Virus record (IMG/VR): IMGVR_UViG_3300000956_000033
Span: 1 to 36,889 of that record
Reading direction: 5' to 3' (one strand)
Length of the DNA stretch: 36,889 nucleotides
Source of the DNA: a virus
The notes beneath the pieces are model-generated. The model was given only the letters and a program-made list of their open reading frames with translations, was not told the DNA's origin and ran no database searches. The translations under genes were made by a program, and so were the position numbers. Below are positions 27,901 through 35,385 of this stretch, one piece after another (within the stretch, counting starts at the first letter, position 1; each line of letters begins with the position of its first letter).

Positions 27901-28100
27901 TCCCCCTCCACCTCCACGACGTTGAGGCCGAGCAGTTCTCGGACCACCGACTCTCTGTAGCGGCGGTGACCGCCGAGTGTGGTGGTGTGCGGCAGTACGC
28001 CTGTTCGTGCCCACCGGGTGACCGTCTTGGGGTCAACCCCTGCTAGCGCAGCCACCTCACCTGGATGCATGAGGCGGTCTTGTTCCTGGTCGTTCTCCAC
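27897..28100 (-). CDS. MerR/BldC-like HTH protein
   Basis: 67 residues from GTG 28100 with GAGGGG upstream. H-P-G-E-V-A-A-L-A-G-V-D-P-K-T-V-T-R-W then TGVLPHTTTLGGHRRYRES is the MerR-type helix-turn-helix with wing, as in BldC and phage excisionases. It may act as a transcription regulator or recombination directionality factor; no integrase gene is in view, so regulator is favoured. Confidence 0.82.
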   Translation of the reverse strand: MENDQEQDRLMHPGEVAALAGVDPKTVTRWARTGVLPHTTTLGGHRRYRESVVRELLGLNVVEVEGE

Positions 28101-28114
28101 TAATGCCCCTCCCC

Positions 28115-28990
28115 TCAGTACCGGTCTAGCAGACCCTTGAGCGCTGTCAGATCGCTCCGCAACTGCTCGTTCTCCTCACTAAGGGCTGCTCCCTTGGTGA
28201 GCATCGCCGGGTCGATGCCGAGCACCTCGAAGATCTTCGCGATCTTCGCCTCGGCGTCGGCCAGGATGACCTCCTGGTACTCGAACCCGGCGTCCGTCAT
28301 GATCTCCGCCAACGTGTTGGCGTAGAGGGACAGTGCCTCGTCCTTGCGCTGCGACCTCGACCGCATGGCCTCGTACAGCGCACGGGCAAGGCCCGGCTGT
28401 ACGTGCTTGCGCTGGCGGTACGGGCCTCGCTTGTTCTCCACCACGATGTCTTCCTCCTTGTTGCTCATCTTACCCGAATCGGAAGTCTCGGGCAGGTCGG
28501 GGCGGTGCGTCGGAACCGGCTTGAACTGCGAGTTGACGTACCCAGGCAGCGGCGCTGTGCGCTCCTCTGACGGCTCGACCACCTCCACCGGGGCGATTGC
28601 CTTGTCCGCCTCCTGCTCGTCCGCTGACGCCTCGCTCTTGCGCACCCAGCAGGGGTGCCTGGGTGACTGGAAGCCGGTGAGCGTCAGGAACTCCAGCCCG
28701 CAGTCCTTGCACTCCAGGTTCAGGTTCGAGTTCGGATCATCCAGCGCCAGAGCCGTGTCCATCGAAGGCTTCTCTGAGGACAGCGCCCTCTGCACCTTCT
28801 GCTTCAAGATCCGCGCCTGCTGGTCGGGCTGCCTCGTGGCCGGGGTGAGGTGCATCCACTGCGTGCCCTCGGGTGAGCGCAGCCGCCACCCCTTCTTGAC
28901 CCGCTTCGCCGTCCACCCGAACCCGATGGCGTCCTTCACCGCTTCGCGCAGCGCGCCTCGGATGGAGTTCGGGTCTAGGTCCTGACTCAC
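28115..28990 (-). CDS. hypothetical protein with CxxC...HxC site
   Basis: 291 residues from GTG 28990 (GTGA). Residues 1-60 are a small Trp-containing domain (AIGFGWTAKRVKKGWRLRSP). Near residue 95 L-E-C-K-D-C-G-L-E-F with later S-P-R-H-P-C-W suggests a zinc finger. Residues 110-190 are low-complexity. Residues 195-291 are helical and end in a leucine-rich heptad region (LRSDLTALKGLLDRY). Function unknown. Confidence 0.7.
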   Translation of the reverse strand: MSQDLDPNSIRGALREAVKDAIGFGWTAKRVKKGWRLRSPEGTQWMHLTPATRQPDQQARILKQKVQRALSSEKPSMDTALALDDPNSNLNLECKDCGLEFLTLTGFQSPRHPCWVRKSEASADEQEADKAIAPVEVVEPSEERTAPLPGYVNSQFKPVPTHRPDLPETSDSGKMSNKEEDIVVENKRGPYRQRKHVQPGLARALYEAMRSRSQRKDEALSLYANTLAEIMTDAGFEYQEVILADAEAKIAKIFEVLGIDPAMLTKGAALSEENEQLRSDLTALKGLLDRY

Positions 28991-29184
28991 AAGCGCTCCC
29001 AGTCCGTGTACGACCTGACCTCGATGTAGCGCTTGGTCCCCTCTGGGAAGTGCGCCGGGATCGGCCTGAGCACATCGGCCTCGGCCTCGCGCAGGCCGAG
29101 TGGGCCGGAGACTATCTCCTGCTCGTCCCACTCGTCGTCCTCAGGGATGAAAGTGACCACCTGGTACTCGTGGTGCCTCGCCAT
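28987..29184 (-). CDS. hypothetical protein
   Basis: 65 residues, ATG overlaps the previous stop (TGATG). Strand-helix-strand pattern, acidic (FIPEDDEWDEQEI). Function unknown. Confidence 0.67.
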   Translation of the reverse strand: MARHHEYQVVTFIPEDDEWDEQEIVSGPLGLREAEADVLRPIPAHFPEGTKRYIEVRSYTDWERL

Positions 29185-29552
29185 CACTGCACCCCCTTGC
29201 ACTTGACCTCGTCGGACGTGCCGACCTTCACGTCGCAGTTCCACTGGATCGGCTCCGGCTCGGGCACCGGCTTGATATACCAGCCAGCCATGAACGCACC
29301 CGTCCCTACCGCCAGGGCCACGAACAGCCATACCGCACGCTCGAACCAGCGCACGCGGTCGATGGCAACGGTGTCTCCGATGACCTCCTCCAGCACGCCC
29401 TGCTCCCACTCCTCAAGCGGCCCCTCCCGCTGCGCGAGGATCTTGAACGTTGCTGAGCGCATGGCTCGGTCCCTCACCCCAGGCAAGACGGGGTTCTCCG
29501 GGGCGTACAGCGTGTGCGGGTACTTCTCCAGACCTACTGCATCGTTATCCAT
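29184..29552 (-). CDS. membrane protein, one span
   Basis: 122 residues from ATG 29552, chosen because it follows GAAGGGATCGAGAG and lies after the hairpin at 29575. Residues 72-92 form one span (AVWLFVALAVGTGAFMAGWY) with a short extracytoplasmic tail (PVPEPEPIQWNCDVKVG) holding two Cys. Function unknown. Confidence 0.7.
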   Translation of the reverse strand: MDNDAVGLEKYPHTLYAPENPVLPGVRDRAMRSATFKILAQREGPLEEWEQGVLEEVIGDTVAIDRVRWFERAVWLFVALAVGTGAFMAGWYIKPVPEPEPIQWNCDVKVGTSDEVKCKGVQ

Positions 29553-29574
29553 CTCTCGATCCCTTCGGGTAGGA

Positions 29575-29602
29575 GAGGGGGCCAGGTTTCCCTGACCCCC
29601 TC
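29575..29602 (-). terminator. hairpin between two small genes
   Basis: Two helices, GAGGGGG/CCCCCTC and CAGG/CCTG, separated by one C-A mismatch, with loop TTTC (+ strand). No U-tail on the - strand. Lies four bases before the 29606 stop codon end and 22 bases from the next start. Confidence 0.5.
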
Positions 29603-29605
29603 GCG

Positions 29606-29764
29606 CTAATCCACCTCGATCTGTTGATCCAACAACACCGACACAGGGCACTCGGTGCAAGCGAACTCGATGGTCACCATGGTGTGCTCGAACCCCATCT
29701 CCACAATGGGAGATTCAGTCTGCTGGTAGCAGACGACACCGTGTTCGCAGACGAACGTCTTCAC
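29606..29764 (-). CDS. 52-residue Cys protein
   Basis: GTG 29764 begins two bases after the amidotransferase stop. F-V-C-E-H-G-V-V-C at the start and A-C-T-E-C-P-V near residue 40 make a plausible CxH...CxxC metal site. Function unknown. Confidence 0.66.
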   Translation of the reverse strand: MKTFVCEHGVVCYQQTESPIVEMGFEHTMVTIEFACTECPVSVLLDQQIEVD

Positions 29765-29765
29765 G

Positions 29766-30683
29766 TCAGCCGATCGTCGGGATGTTCTCGACCTGCTCGG
29801 TCTCCGCCATGGCCGTGACGCTCCCGTTCCAGGTCATGCCACCCGGACGCCAGCACAGGCAGTATGCGAAGTTGTCGTTGCAGTCGAGGCACGAACCACA
29901 GGCGTTGCACATCCCGTACTCCTGGTCCAGGTCCAGACCCTCCGCCCCGCACTGAGGGCACGGGGTCGGGTCGTAGAGGACGAGTTCCTTCCCCTCGCCG
30001 TCCACGCAAGCCTCGTCCATGTAGTCAGCCCAGCCAGCGCGCGCCTGCCGGTCTGCCTCGGTCTCGGCCCAGTCGTACTTGTCCATGGGCCGACGCCCCG
30101 TGTACCCGTACCACGAGTAGTCCGTGAGGTACCCGCTGTTCGAGTACCACAGGCCGTCCGTCTGGATGCCCTGGTCCGCGTTGACGATGCGCACCTTCGG
30201 CTTGCCTGAGCGCGTCGAGATGAACACCAACTTGTTGCCGGTGCCGATGCGCCGACCCAGCACCGCAGCCCCTCGCCGTGAGGGGACACCGTTCGGGTTG
30301 TCGACGAACCGGGCGTGCCGGTCCACGAAGATGCGGGTGTCCGAGCGCCGGTCCTTGTAGGCCGGGTGGTACTTGACCGGGAGGATGCCGTTGTGCGCCA
30401 TCACCGAGTCCTCAGCGAAGTGGAAGGGGTGGACGTTGTACTCCCCCATCTCTCCGTGGGTGCCGAAGCGGGAGTGGAACAGCGCCACCGCACCCTGACC
30501 GAGCGCTGTGCGCGCGTCGATGAATCCCTCAAGCGCCTCCTCGAACACCATCGACTTGCCCACCAGGAGCGTGTCGCCCGCAGCCACCGCCCAGCCGTGG
30601 CCGTCGTCGTTGATGATCGACCCGTTGGTGATGCCGCGCACCGGGATCTCCACGCCACCCGGCGTGTACGTGATCATACACAT
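29766..30683 (-). CDS. class II glutamine amidotransferase-like protein with zinc ribbon
   Basis: 305 residues, ATG 30683 with AAGGAGG ten bases upstream. Starts M-C-M-I-T-Y, placing the nucleophile Cys at position 2 as in Ntn glutamine amidotransferases; ALFHSRFGTHGE, EYNVHPF and VMAHNGIL are the matching substrate-site motifs. The enzyme would release ammonia from glutamine. The C-terminal third has many Cys (CPQCG, CNACGSCLDCN, YCLC), a zinc-binding region. The partner is probably the amidoligase encoded just upstream. Confidence 0.83.
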   Translation of the reverse strand: MCMITYTPGGVEIPVRGITNGSIINDDGHGWAVAAGDTLLVGKSMVFEEALEGFIDARTALGQGAVALFHSRFGTHGEMGEYNVHPFHFAEDSVMAHNGILPVKYHPAYKDRRSDTRIFVDRHARFVDNPNGVPSRRGAAVLGRRIGTGNKLVFISTRSGKPKVRIVNADQGIQTDGLWYSNSGYLTDYSWYGYTGRRPMDKYDWAETEADRQARAGWADYMDEACVDGEGKELVLYDPTPCPQCGAEGLDLDQEYGMCNACGSCLDCNDNFAYCLCWRPGGMTWNGSVTAMAETEQVENIPTIG

Positions 30684-30703
30684 TTGTCTGATTCCTCCTT
30701 GTT

Positions 30704-30717
30704 GAAACCTGGGTTTT
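30704..30717 (-). repeat. 14-base palindromic site, copy 7
   Basis: AAAACCCAGGTTTC on the - strand, then AAC, then AAGGAGG of the amidotransferase gene. Confidence 0.87.
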
Positions 30718-30734
30718 ACTACAGGGTCAGAGCG

Positions 30735-32087
30735 TCAGGCCTTGATGACCTTCTTGTCCGTGATGCCAGCGATGGAAGCGAAGGCGTCCGGGTGGTTGTT
30801 CGCCACCCACGCCGAGAACGAAGCCCAATGCAGGGCCTTCGGAGACACGCTGCCCTTGTTGGCACGCAGCGAACGGATGTACTCCGCAGCCACGTACACC
30901 ACGCGCACCGCGTCCCGCAGTTCGTCAGCGCGGCGCGTCGACCGGAACGCACGGATCTCGATGGTCGGACCGTTGTTCAGGTTGATCGCGTCGCGGCCCA
31001 GGTAAACGTCCCGCATGTACGGCTTGCTCGCCTGCCGCTGGTGCTTGCCGTTCTGCATGTTCGCCATCTTGATCGCTGACGACACCGGCTTCTTCACCTT
31101 CGCGCAGTACGACGTTGGCTCACGCCGAGCGATCCGCTCCAGGTGGTTGCCCTGGTTGAGCAGGTAGCAGAACGCGGCCGTCGCGATGTCGTCCTTGTCG
31201 AACGCGGTACGCCCCACATGGACGTGCAGACCATGGCCAGTCGGCTCCGTGCCGCGACCGACGAGCGGGAAGTGCTCATCGAGCATCTCGAAGAACGACT
31301 CCCACTTCACCGCCTCGAAGAACTGCCACGTCATGGGCTGCGTCGCGATCTCGAACCCCTCCACCGACGAGTCCTCCTTGCAGTCCACGGCGTCGTCGAA
31401 CCCGAGGTTGTCCTTCGCCCAGTCGTAGATCGGCTGGACCTCCCCCGTGTTGGCGGAGATCTCCAGTTCGAACCCGAGGTAGTACCCCTTCTCAGCGTTC
31501 CGCTCCCGGGTGCGCACAGGCCCACCGAGCCAGCGGTTGGCCTGCGTCTTGCCGTAGGACGACAGCCCACGGACACGCATGTGCTCACCGCCGCAGTCCC
31601 CGACGTACCACATGTCGCAGTCGTCGCAGTAACGGGCGCACCCACCGCAGTAGTAGTCACCGTCGATCAGGTACATGTCCATGCGCACGAACTGGTCGCC
31701 GCAGTCGTCGCACTCACCGACGCACTCGCTGCACAGCGCCACGTCCCCACCCCACCCACGGCGGAGCGTGGTCGAGTCCTCCTGGAGGATCACGGTCTGG
31801 CAGGTGGTGCATCGCACGGCACACTCGTTGCACACCGAGTCGTCGTTGAGCATGAGGTGGTCCCTGCGTGGGCGCTCCTGCTCGCACTCGGAGCACTCCA
31901 CCGGCTCGGCCTCCCGCGCCTCCCGCTCCTGGCGCTCGCGCTGTCGGCGCAGCCGCCGCTCCTCGACTTCCGCCTCGACGCGGGCCTGCTCTGCTCGGGC
32001 GTACGCCTGATACTGAGCGCGTTCCTCGGGTGACAGGTCCGACTGGCACCCATCACACCCGCACTGGGTCGAGAAATCTATGGGCAT
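30735..32087 (-). CDS. amidoligase-like enzyme with N-terminal zinc ribbons
   Basis: 450 residues, ATG 32087 with AAGGAGGAAGC. Residues 1-60 are a basic/acidic helix after C-G-C-D-G-C; residues 65-165 carry about seven CxxC knuckles (CSEC, CNEC, CTTC, CSEC, CDDC, CGGC, CDDC), LIM- or zinc-ribbon-like. Residues 195-430 match the amidoligase_2 fold: YYLGFELEIS, SSVEGFEIATQPMT, GHGLHVHVGRTAF, TIEIRAFRSTRR. Such ATP-dependent COOH-NH2 ligases join carboxyl and amino groups and often sit beside glutamine amidotransferase genes, as here. Substrate unknown. Confidence 0.83.
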   Translation of the reverse strand: MPIDFSTQCGCDGCQSDLSPEERAQYQAYARAEQARVEAEVEERRLRRQRERQEREAREAEPVECSECEQERPRRDHLMLNDDSVCNECAVRCTTCQTVILQEDSTTLRRGWGGDVALCSECVGECDDCGDQFVRMDMYLIDGDYYCGGCARYCDDCDMWYVGDCGGEHMRVRGLSSYGKTQANRWLGGPVRTRERNAEKGYYLGFELEISANTGEVQPIYDWAKDNLGFDDAVDCKEDSSVEGFEIATQPMTWQFFEAVKWESFFEMLDEHFPLVGRGTEPTGHGLHVHVGRTAFDKDDIATAAFCYLLNQGNHLERIARREPTSYCAKVKKPVSSAIKMANMQNGKHQRQASKPYMRDVYLGRDAINLNNGPTIEIRAFRSTRRADELRDAVRVVYVAAEYIRSLRANKGSVSPKALHWASFSAWVANNHPDAFASIAGITDKKVIKA

Positions 32088-32107
32088 TGCTTCCTCCTTG
32101 TACGACG

Positions 32108-32133
32108 AAGGCCGGGGTGTTTGCCCCGGCCTT
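32108..32133 (-). terminator. hairpin upstream of amidoligase gene
   Basis: AAGGCCGGGG (32108-32117) and CCCCGGCCTT (32124-32133) form a perfect 10-bp stem, loop of six. The - strand continues CGTCGTAC then AAGGAGG, so no U-run. With a palindrome site six bases before it, this leader looks regulatory. Confidence 0.6.
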
Positions 32134-32139
32134 GCTGGT

Positions 32140-32153
32140 GAAACCTAGGTTTT
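32140..32153 (-). repeat. 14-base palindromic site, copy 8
   Basis: AAAACCTAGGTTTC on the - strand, overlapping the stop codon of the 32152-32421 gene and followed by the hairpin 32108-32133 rather than directly by a ribosome binding site. Confidence 0.85.
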
Positions 32154-32421
32154 ACTGCTCGGTGGCAGCGAGGATGTCCTCGTACCACGTCGACCATGCG
32201 GGGTCGCGGTCCATCTCCCGCACCCACGCAGACACCACCCTGCGCACGGTCGTACCGGACACCGCCGGACCGGACTCCTCGTCGTCATCCCAGATCCTGA
32301 TGGTCTCGTACGGCGACTCGGAGTAGCCGAAGTACAGGTCCACGTACGGGCTGTACGGCTCGTACGTAGCGCGCAGCGAGCCTCGACCAGGAACCCTGAT
32401 GGTGACGTTCCAGCGCCCCAT
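32152..32421 (-). CDS. hypothetical protein
   Basis: 89 residues, TGATG start with AAGGAGG inside the previous gene. Strand-rich first half (NVTIRVPGRGSLRATYEPYS) and a helical C-terminus with W-S-T-W-Y. Acidic centre DDDEES. Function unknown. Confidence 0.68.
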   Translation of the reverse strand: MGRWNVTIRVPGRGSLRATYEPYSPYVDLYFGYSESPYETIRIWDDDEESGPAVSGTTVRRVVSAWVREMDRDPAWSTWYEDILAATEQ

Positions 32422-32696
32422 CACACCTCCTTGAACTCGTAGGTGCCGACGATGAGACCGTTGCGGTCCTTCAGTGCTGCGAAGGATGCCGCCACAGTGT
32501 TCCCGTACAGCGCCTCGCTGACTGCACGCAGGATGCGGGCCACCTCCATCTCGCGGTCCCATGCGTCGTCGCCGAACGCCTCGCTGTCGAGGTCGATGAC
32601 GAGTTCAAACGTCCGCTTCTTGGGGCGCTGCGCCTCTGCTACTGCTGCTGACACGTGCTCGACCTCGTCGAGCACTGCCTGACTGACCTTGACCAT
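32421..32696 (-). CDS. hypothetical protein, first gene after promoter
   Basis: 91 residues from ATG 32696 with GAGGAGGAAGC. Starts VKVSQAVLDEVEHVSAAVAE (helix), then RTFELVIDLDSEAFG and a helix RILRAVSEALYG. The only gene here with an obvious sigma70 promoter directly before it (predicted leader about 18 bases), so probably strongly expressed early. Function unknown. Confidence 0.7.
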   Translation of the reverse strand: MVKVSQAVLDEVEHVSAAVAEAQRPKKRTFELVIDLDSEAFGDDAWDREMEVARILRAVSEALYGNTVAASFAALKDRNGLIVGTYEFKEV

Positions 32697-32721
32697 GCTT
32701 CCTCCTCTCACTTCTTACTAC

Positions 32722-32750
32722 ATCTTACCACATTATGTGGTGTATGTCAA
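32722..32750 (-). promoter_or_regulatory. sigma70-type promoter with embedded palindrome
   Basis: On the - strand TTGACA (32745-32750), 17-base spacer, TAAGAT (32722-32727). The -35 box is perfect and the -10 box matches four of six. The spacer contains CCACATTATGTGG (32728-32740), a perfect inverted repeat placed where a repressor would block polymerase. Drives the 32421-32696 gene and those below it. Confidence 0.85.
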
Positions 32751-32775
32751 GTATTTCCGATTTGCCCCTCGTCGT

Positions 32776-32789
32776 GAAACCTGGGTTTT
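32776..32789 (-). repeat. 14-base palindromic site, copy 9
   Basis: AAAACCCAGGTTTC on the - strand, overlapping the stop of the 32788-33132 gene and lying about 26 bases upstream of the -35 box of the 32722-32750 promoter. Confidence 0.86.
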
Positions 32790-33132
32790 AGTCCCGCCAG
32801 GTGGTGAACGACAGCGGGTACTCGTGTCGCTCACGCATGAGCGTGGCGAACAGTAGGTCCGTGTCCTCCCGGTATGCCCGCTTGGATGGGTACAACTCGT
32901 ACGTGTACCACTCGTGTTGGAACTTGATGTCCCCGTCGTTGTTCTGCACACCGATCTGGCCGTCGAACCGCAGCCACACACGCAGGTTCCCGGCACCGTT
33001 GAGGTGGTACCCACGGCACAACAGGCGCACACCATCCGCCTCCGTTGGCCGGATCGCGTCGAGGTCCTCGCCGCTGATGATGGGATCGACCAAGGCCATG
33101 CCCTCGTACAGCGCCCACTCCGCCCGGTTCAC
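32788..33132 (-). CDS. hypothetical protein
   Basis: 114 residues from GTG 33132 (GTGA). Strand-rich centre with NLRVWLRFDGQIGVQNNDGD and aromatic WYTYELYPS. Family unknown. Confidence 0.68.
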   Translation of the reverse strand: MNRAEWALYEGMALVDPIISGEDLDAIRPTEADGVRLLCRGYHLNGAGNLRVWLRFDGQIGVQNNDGDIKFQHEWYTYELYPSKRAYREDTDLLFATLMRERHEYPLSFTTWRD

Positions 33133-33554
33133 CGCGCGCCCTTGTTGGCGAGGTTGTGCAGCGCCTCGACGAGCGCGTTCGAGGGTGCCTGACCTGACGT
33201 GCAGTGGTCGTAGAAGGCGTCGCGGATGTCCCCGTATGAGACCTCCTTGTGCAGCACGAGCGGCGTGTACTCCTGGATGTCAGTGTCATGACGCCAGATG
33301 TTGAGCCGCTCTTGGTCGGACAACGACACCCACTTCTTCTCGTTCCTCCCAGCGCCATCACCTATAGCAACTCGGGCCAGGACCTCCGCGCCCGTCGCCG
33401 TCACAGCACTGATGATCGAACCGACCTGCGTCGGAACGTCAGGCACCTCACGCTCGATACGGACGGTGTGCGCGACTGGAACCTGCCCGTGGTTCTCGAT
33501 GATCACATCGCCTGGACGCAGGTCTGCACTGCTGATGGTGTATCGCTTCTTCAC
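33129..33554 (-). CDS. hypothetical protein, paralogue of 23623-24198 product
   Basis: 141 residues from GTG 33554 (GTGA; GGGAGGGAG upstream). Shares K-K-R-Y-T-I-S and VRIEREVPDVP with the 23623-24198 protein. C-terminal helical region differs. Function unknown. Confidence 0.68.
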   Translation of the reverse strand: MKKRYTISSADLRPGDVIIENHGQVPVAHTVRIEREVPDVPTQVGSIISAVTATGAEVLARVAIGDGAGRNEKKWVSLSDQERLNIWRHDTDIQEYTPLVLHKEVSYGDIRDAFYDHCTSGQAPSNALVEALHNLANKGAR

Positions 33555-33697
33555 TGGAACTCCCTCCCCAGGATGGTTGCCACGGCACCACCGAGGATGC
33601 CGAGCAGTGTGTACGAGGTGAGCAGGAACCAGTCGAACCAGTCCTTGCTCCATGCCATGCGACCGAGGTCGCGACCGAACTTCTTGAGCGCCTTCAC
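33551..33697 (-). CDS. 48-residue membrane protein
   Basis: GTG 33697 with AAGGAGGAGTA; GTGA border downstream. A basic amphipathic start (KALKKFGRDLGRMAWSKDW) then one span (FLLTSYTLLGILGGAVATIL). Looks like a small inner-membrane protein; function unknown. Confidence 0.64.
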   Translation of the reverse strand: MKALKKFGRDLGRMAWSKDWFDWFLLTSYTLLGILGGAVATILGREFQ

Positions 33698-34035
33698 TAC
33701 TCCTCCTTGATCTTGGCTAGAACGTGCAGGACAGGAGAGCCGTGAATCTCCACGACCTCCTTGAGTACACCTACCCCACGCAGGTTCCGCTCCGGCTCAC
33801 CAGTCAGGTAGCGAAGCAGGCAGTCCTCCGTGTCGTCCCGGTCTACGACGAACTCCTGATACATGCTTGCGAGTACCCCGGATGCGCGACCGAGTGGCGC
33901 TGCCGTCATTACGGACAGCGCCACCTCGCTCACGAACCGCGACACCGCTTCCTCGGGAGTCATGTACGTCTTGGGGTGAACCACATCCCCTCGCTCCCTC
34001 GGCATCCTTTGCAGGCTGACGGTGTAGCGCGTCAT
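33697..34035 (-). CDS. hypothetical protein
   Basis: 112 residues, ATG 34035 one base after the previous stop. Helical centre (EEAVSRFVSEVALSVMTAAP) and a beta C-terminus. No motif recognised. Confidence 0.67.
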   Translation of the reverse strand: MTRYTVSLQRMPRERGDVVHPKTYMTPEEAVSRFVSEVALSVMTAAPLGRASGVLASMYQEFVVDRDDTEDCLLRYLTGEPERNLRGVGVLKEVVEIHGSPVLHVLAKIKEE

Positions 34036-34036
34036 G

Positions 34037-34285
34037 TCAGCGCTTCGGCCGGTTCAGCACGCTGATCTCGGTGATGACACCATCCACCACCGTCGCACCC
34101 TCCCAGTCGAGACGGAGGATGTCCCCGTCCGCGATCTTGAGCGCTGCCTTGAGCACGTCCTCGTGGATCTTGCGGCTGTCCACTGTCTGGACCGCACGCC
34201 GCGTTCCCTTCTGGCGCATCTTCACCTTCTTGCTCCCGTCGATCGTCGTGCTCACGTGCACTTCTGCGTTCTTGCGGACAGTCAT
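34037..34285 (-). CDS. hypothetical small beta protein
   Basis: 82 residues, ATG 34285 with GAGGGG. Basic strands (AEVHVSTTIDGSKKVKMRQK) and a C-terminal strand pair with DGDILRLDWEGATVVDGVIT, resembling a small beta barrel. Function unknown. Confidence 0.67.
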   Translation of the reverse strand: MTVRKNAEVHVSTTIDGSKKVKMRQKGTRRAVQTVDSRKIHEDVLKAALKIADGDILRLDWEGATVVDGVITEISVLNRPKR

Positions 34286-34294
34286 GTCCCCTCC

Positions 34295-34480
34295 TCAGGT
34301 TCTCAGGTAGGCACTCTTGACGAGACGGATCGCCTCGTCCTTGCTGGTGGCTGTGCCTACGTCCTTGCCCGTTGCGCCGTCCGCATCCATCACCGCCCGC
34401 CAGCGGCCTTCCTTCATGTAGACGAAGCCGACTGACGTGCCCTTGATCTGGACATCGGTCCAGCCCGGCAGGTAACTCAC
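34295..34480 (-). CDS. hypothetical protein
   Basis: 61 residues from GTG 34480 (GTGA). Contains KEGRWRAVMDADGATGKDVG and a helix DEAIRLVKSAYLR, like the single-repeat DNA-binding 'AP2/integrase N-terminal' style fold in shape only. Function unknown. Confidence 0.62.
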   Translation of the reverse strand: MSYLPGWTDVQIKGTSVGFVYMKEGRWRAVMDADGATGKDVGTATSKDEAIRLVKSAYLRT

Positions 34481-34902
34481 TGCTCGGACAGGGGAGCGTT
34501 CTCGTTGAGACGCAGGTTGTCGAAGGCTTCACCGCCGAGGTGCCCGATGGTGACCGCCTCGCCCCACGTGACGCCCTGGTCCTGACGGGCCTGCGCGCTG
34601 TTGAACAGGTCGACCGCGTCCTCGTCCACGTCGAGCAGTTCGCTCCGGTAGAGCATGTTGCACACGCTCCCCGCACCCGCTCCGCGCCGGGCGTCCCCGT
34701 GTTCTTTGTCGCGCTCCAGGAACCACTGCGCCGGGACGCCCAGCCAGATCAGCGCCCATCCCACGATGCAGTCGGGGTCGCCGCCGAGCGTGACGTTGTA
34801 GCACCCATACGTGCCGCTCCGCTGGTAGGTGTGGTTGTAACCCTTGGCCTTGACGGCCTCGTTCAGCGCCCGCAGCGCCGTCTCGTACGTGATCTTCTGC
34901 AT
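34477..34902 (-). CDS. hypothetical protein
   Basis: 141 residues, ATG 34902 with AAGGAGG and a palindrome just upstream. Has CYNVTLGGDPDCIVGWALIWLG, then SVCNMLYRSELLD and ATIGHLGG-type helices; loosely similar in plan to the FCCLG family at 24527. Three Cys. Function unknown. Confidence 0.7.
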   Translation of the reverse strand: MQKITYETALRALNEAVKAKGYNHTYQRSGTYGCYNVTLGGDPDCIVGWALIWLGVPAQWFLERDKEHGDARRGAGAGSVCNMLYRSELLDVDEDAVDLFNSAQARQDQGVTWGEAVTIGHLGGEAFDNLRLNENAPLSEQ

Positions 34903-34916
34903 GATTCCTCCTTGTT

Positions 34917-34930
34917 GAAACCCGGGTTTT
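34917..34930 (-). repeat. 14-base palindromic site, copy 10
   Basis: AAAACCCGGGTTTC on the - strand, then AAC, then AAGGAGG of the 34477-34902 gene. The 82-base gap 34903-34984 otherwise holds nothing I can call. Confidence 0.87.
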
Positions 34931-34984
34931 ACCGTGCGATGAGCACGGCACCAGCACCCACCACGAGGTGAGGCTGATGCCCTG

Positions 34985-35140
34985 CTAGTCGCCCAGATAC
35001 TCAGCGAAGAGGATGTCGTGGTACTCCTTCTTCGCCTCCTGGTACTCGGCGTGCGCCTTGTCGTACTCAGCGCCCCGCTCCGCCATAGCCATGCGACCCT
35101 GCGCCCGCTTCACAACTTCCAGCGCCTGCCGACTGTCCAT
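34985..35140 (-). CDS. hypothetical helical protein
   Basis: 51 residues from ATG 35140, five bases after the previous stop, with GGTGAGGG upstream. Entirely helical and charged (EYDKAHAEYQEAKKEYHDIL), probably a coiled coil. Function unknown. Confidence 0.63.
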   Translation of the reverse strand: MDSRQALEVVKRAQGRMAMAERGAEYDKAHAEYQEAKKEYHDILFAEYLGD

Positions 35141-35145
35141 CGCCC

Positions 35146-35385
35146 TCACCCCTGTGTGTGCGTTGCTCTGCCGATCTGCCACCTGCACCACTGCCGCCAC
35201 GGGCCGTCCTCCAGGCCACCGAGGTACATGTGCGCCCAGTCCATCCACTGCTCCGTGGTAATGCGACCTTGCAGCCGCCACCTGCGCTTGAGATGCCACT
35301 GGTGGGCCAGCATCCTGTAGCGCGCCTTGCGCAGCGCCAGGAGACGGTTCTCCTCCAGCGCCTCGTCGATGGTGCGTGCTACCAC
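35146..35385 (-). CDS. hypothetical protein, paralogue of 35930-36106 product
   Basis: 79 residues from GTG 35385, overlapping the previous stop. LQGRITTEQWMDWAHMYLGG matches QEGRITAQQWIAWAEEYVRG in the 35930-36106 protein, followed in both by L-x-x-G-x-W-[RK]. Basic and Trp-rich. A local duplication; function unknown. Confidence 0.66.
   Translation of the reverse strand: MVARTIDEALEENRLLALRKARYRMLAHQWHLKRRWRLQGRITTEQWMDWAHMYLGGLEDGPWRQWCRWQIGRATHTQG

Noticed and set aside
27897-28100. Excisionase, implying a temperate phage
   Set aside because: The HTH type fits, but no integrase, attachment site or repressor is visible here, so a lysogenic lifestyle cannot be claimed from this window.
34931-34984. 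A tiny open frame ending LVVGAGAVLIAR
   Set aside because: Only about 12 codons are available after an in-frame stop, with no ribosome binding site.
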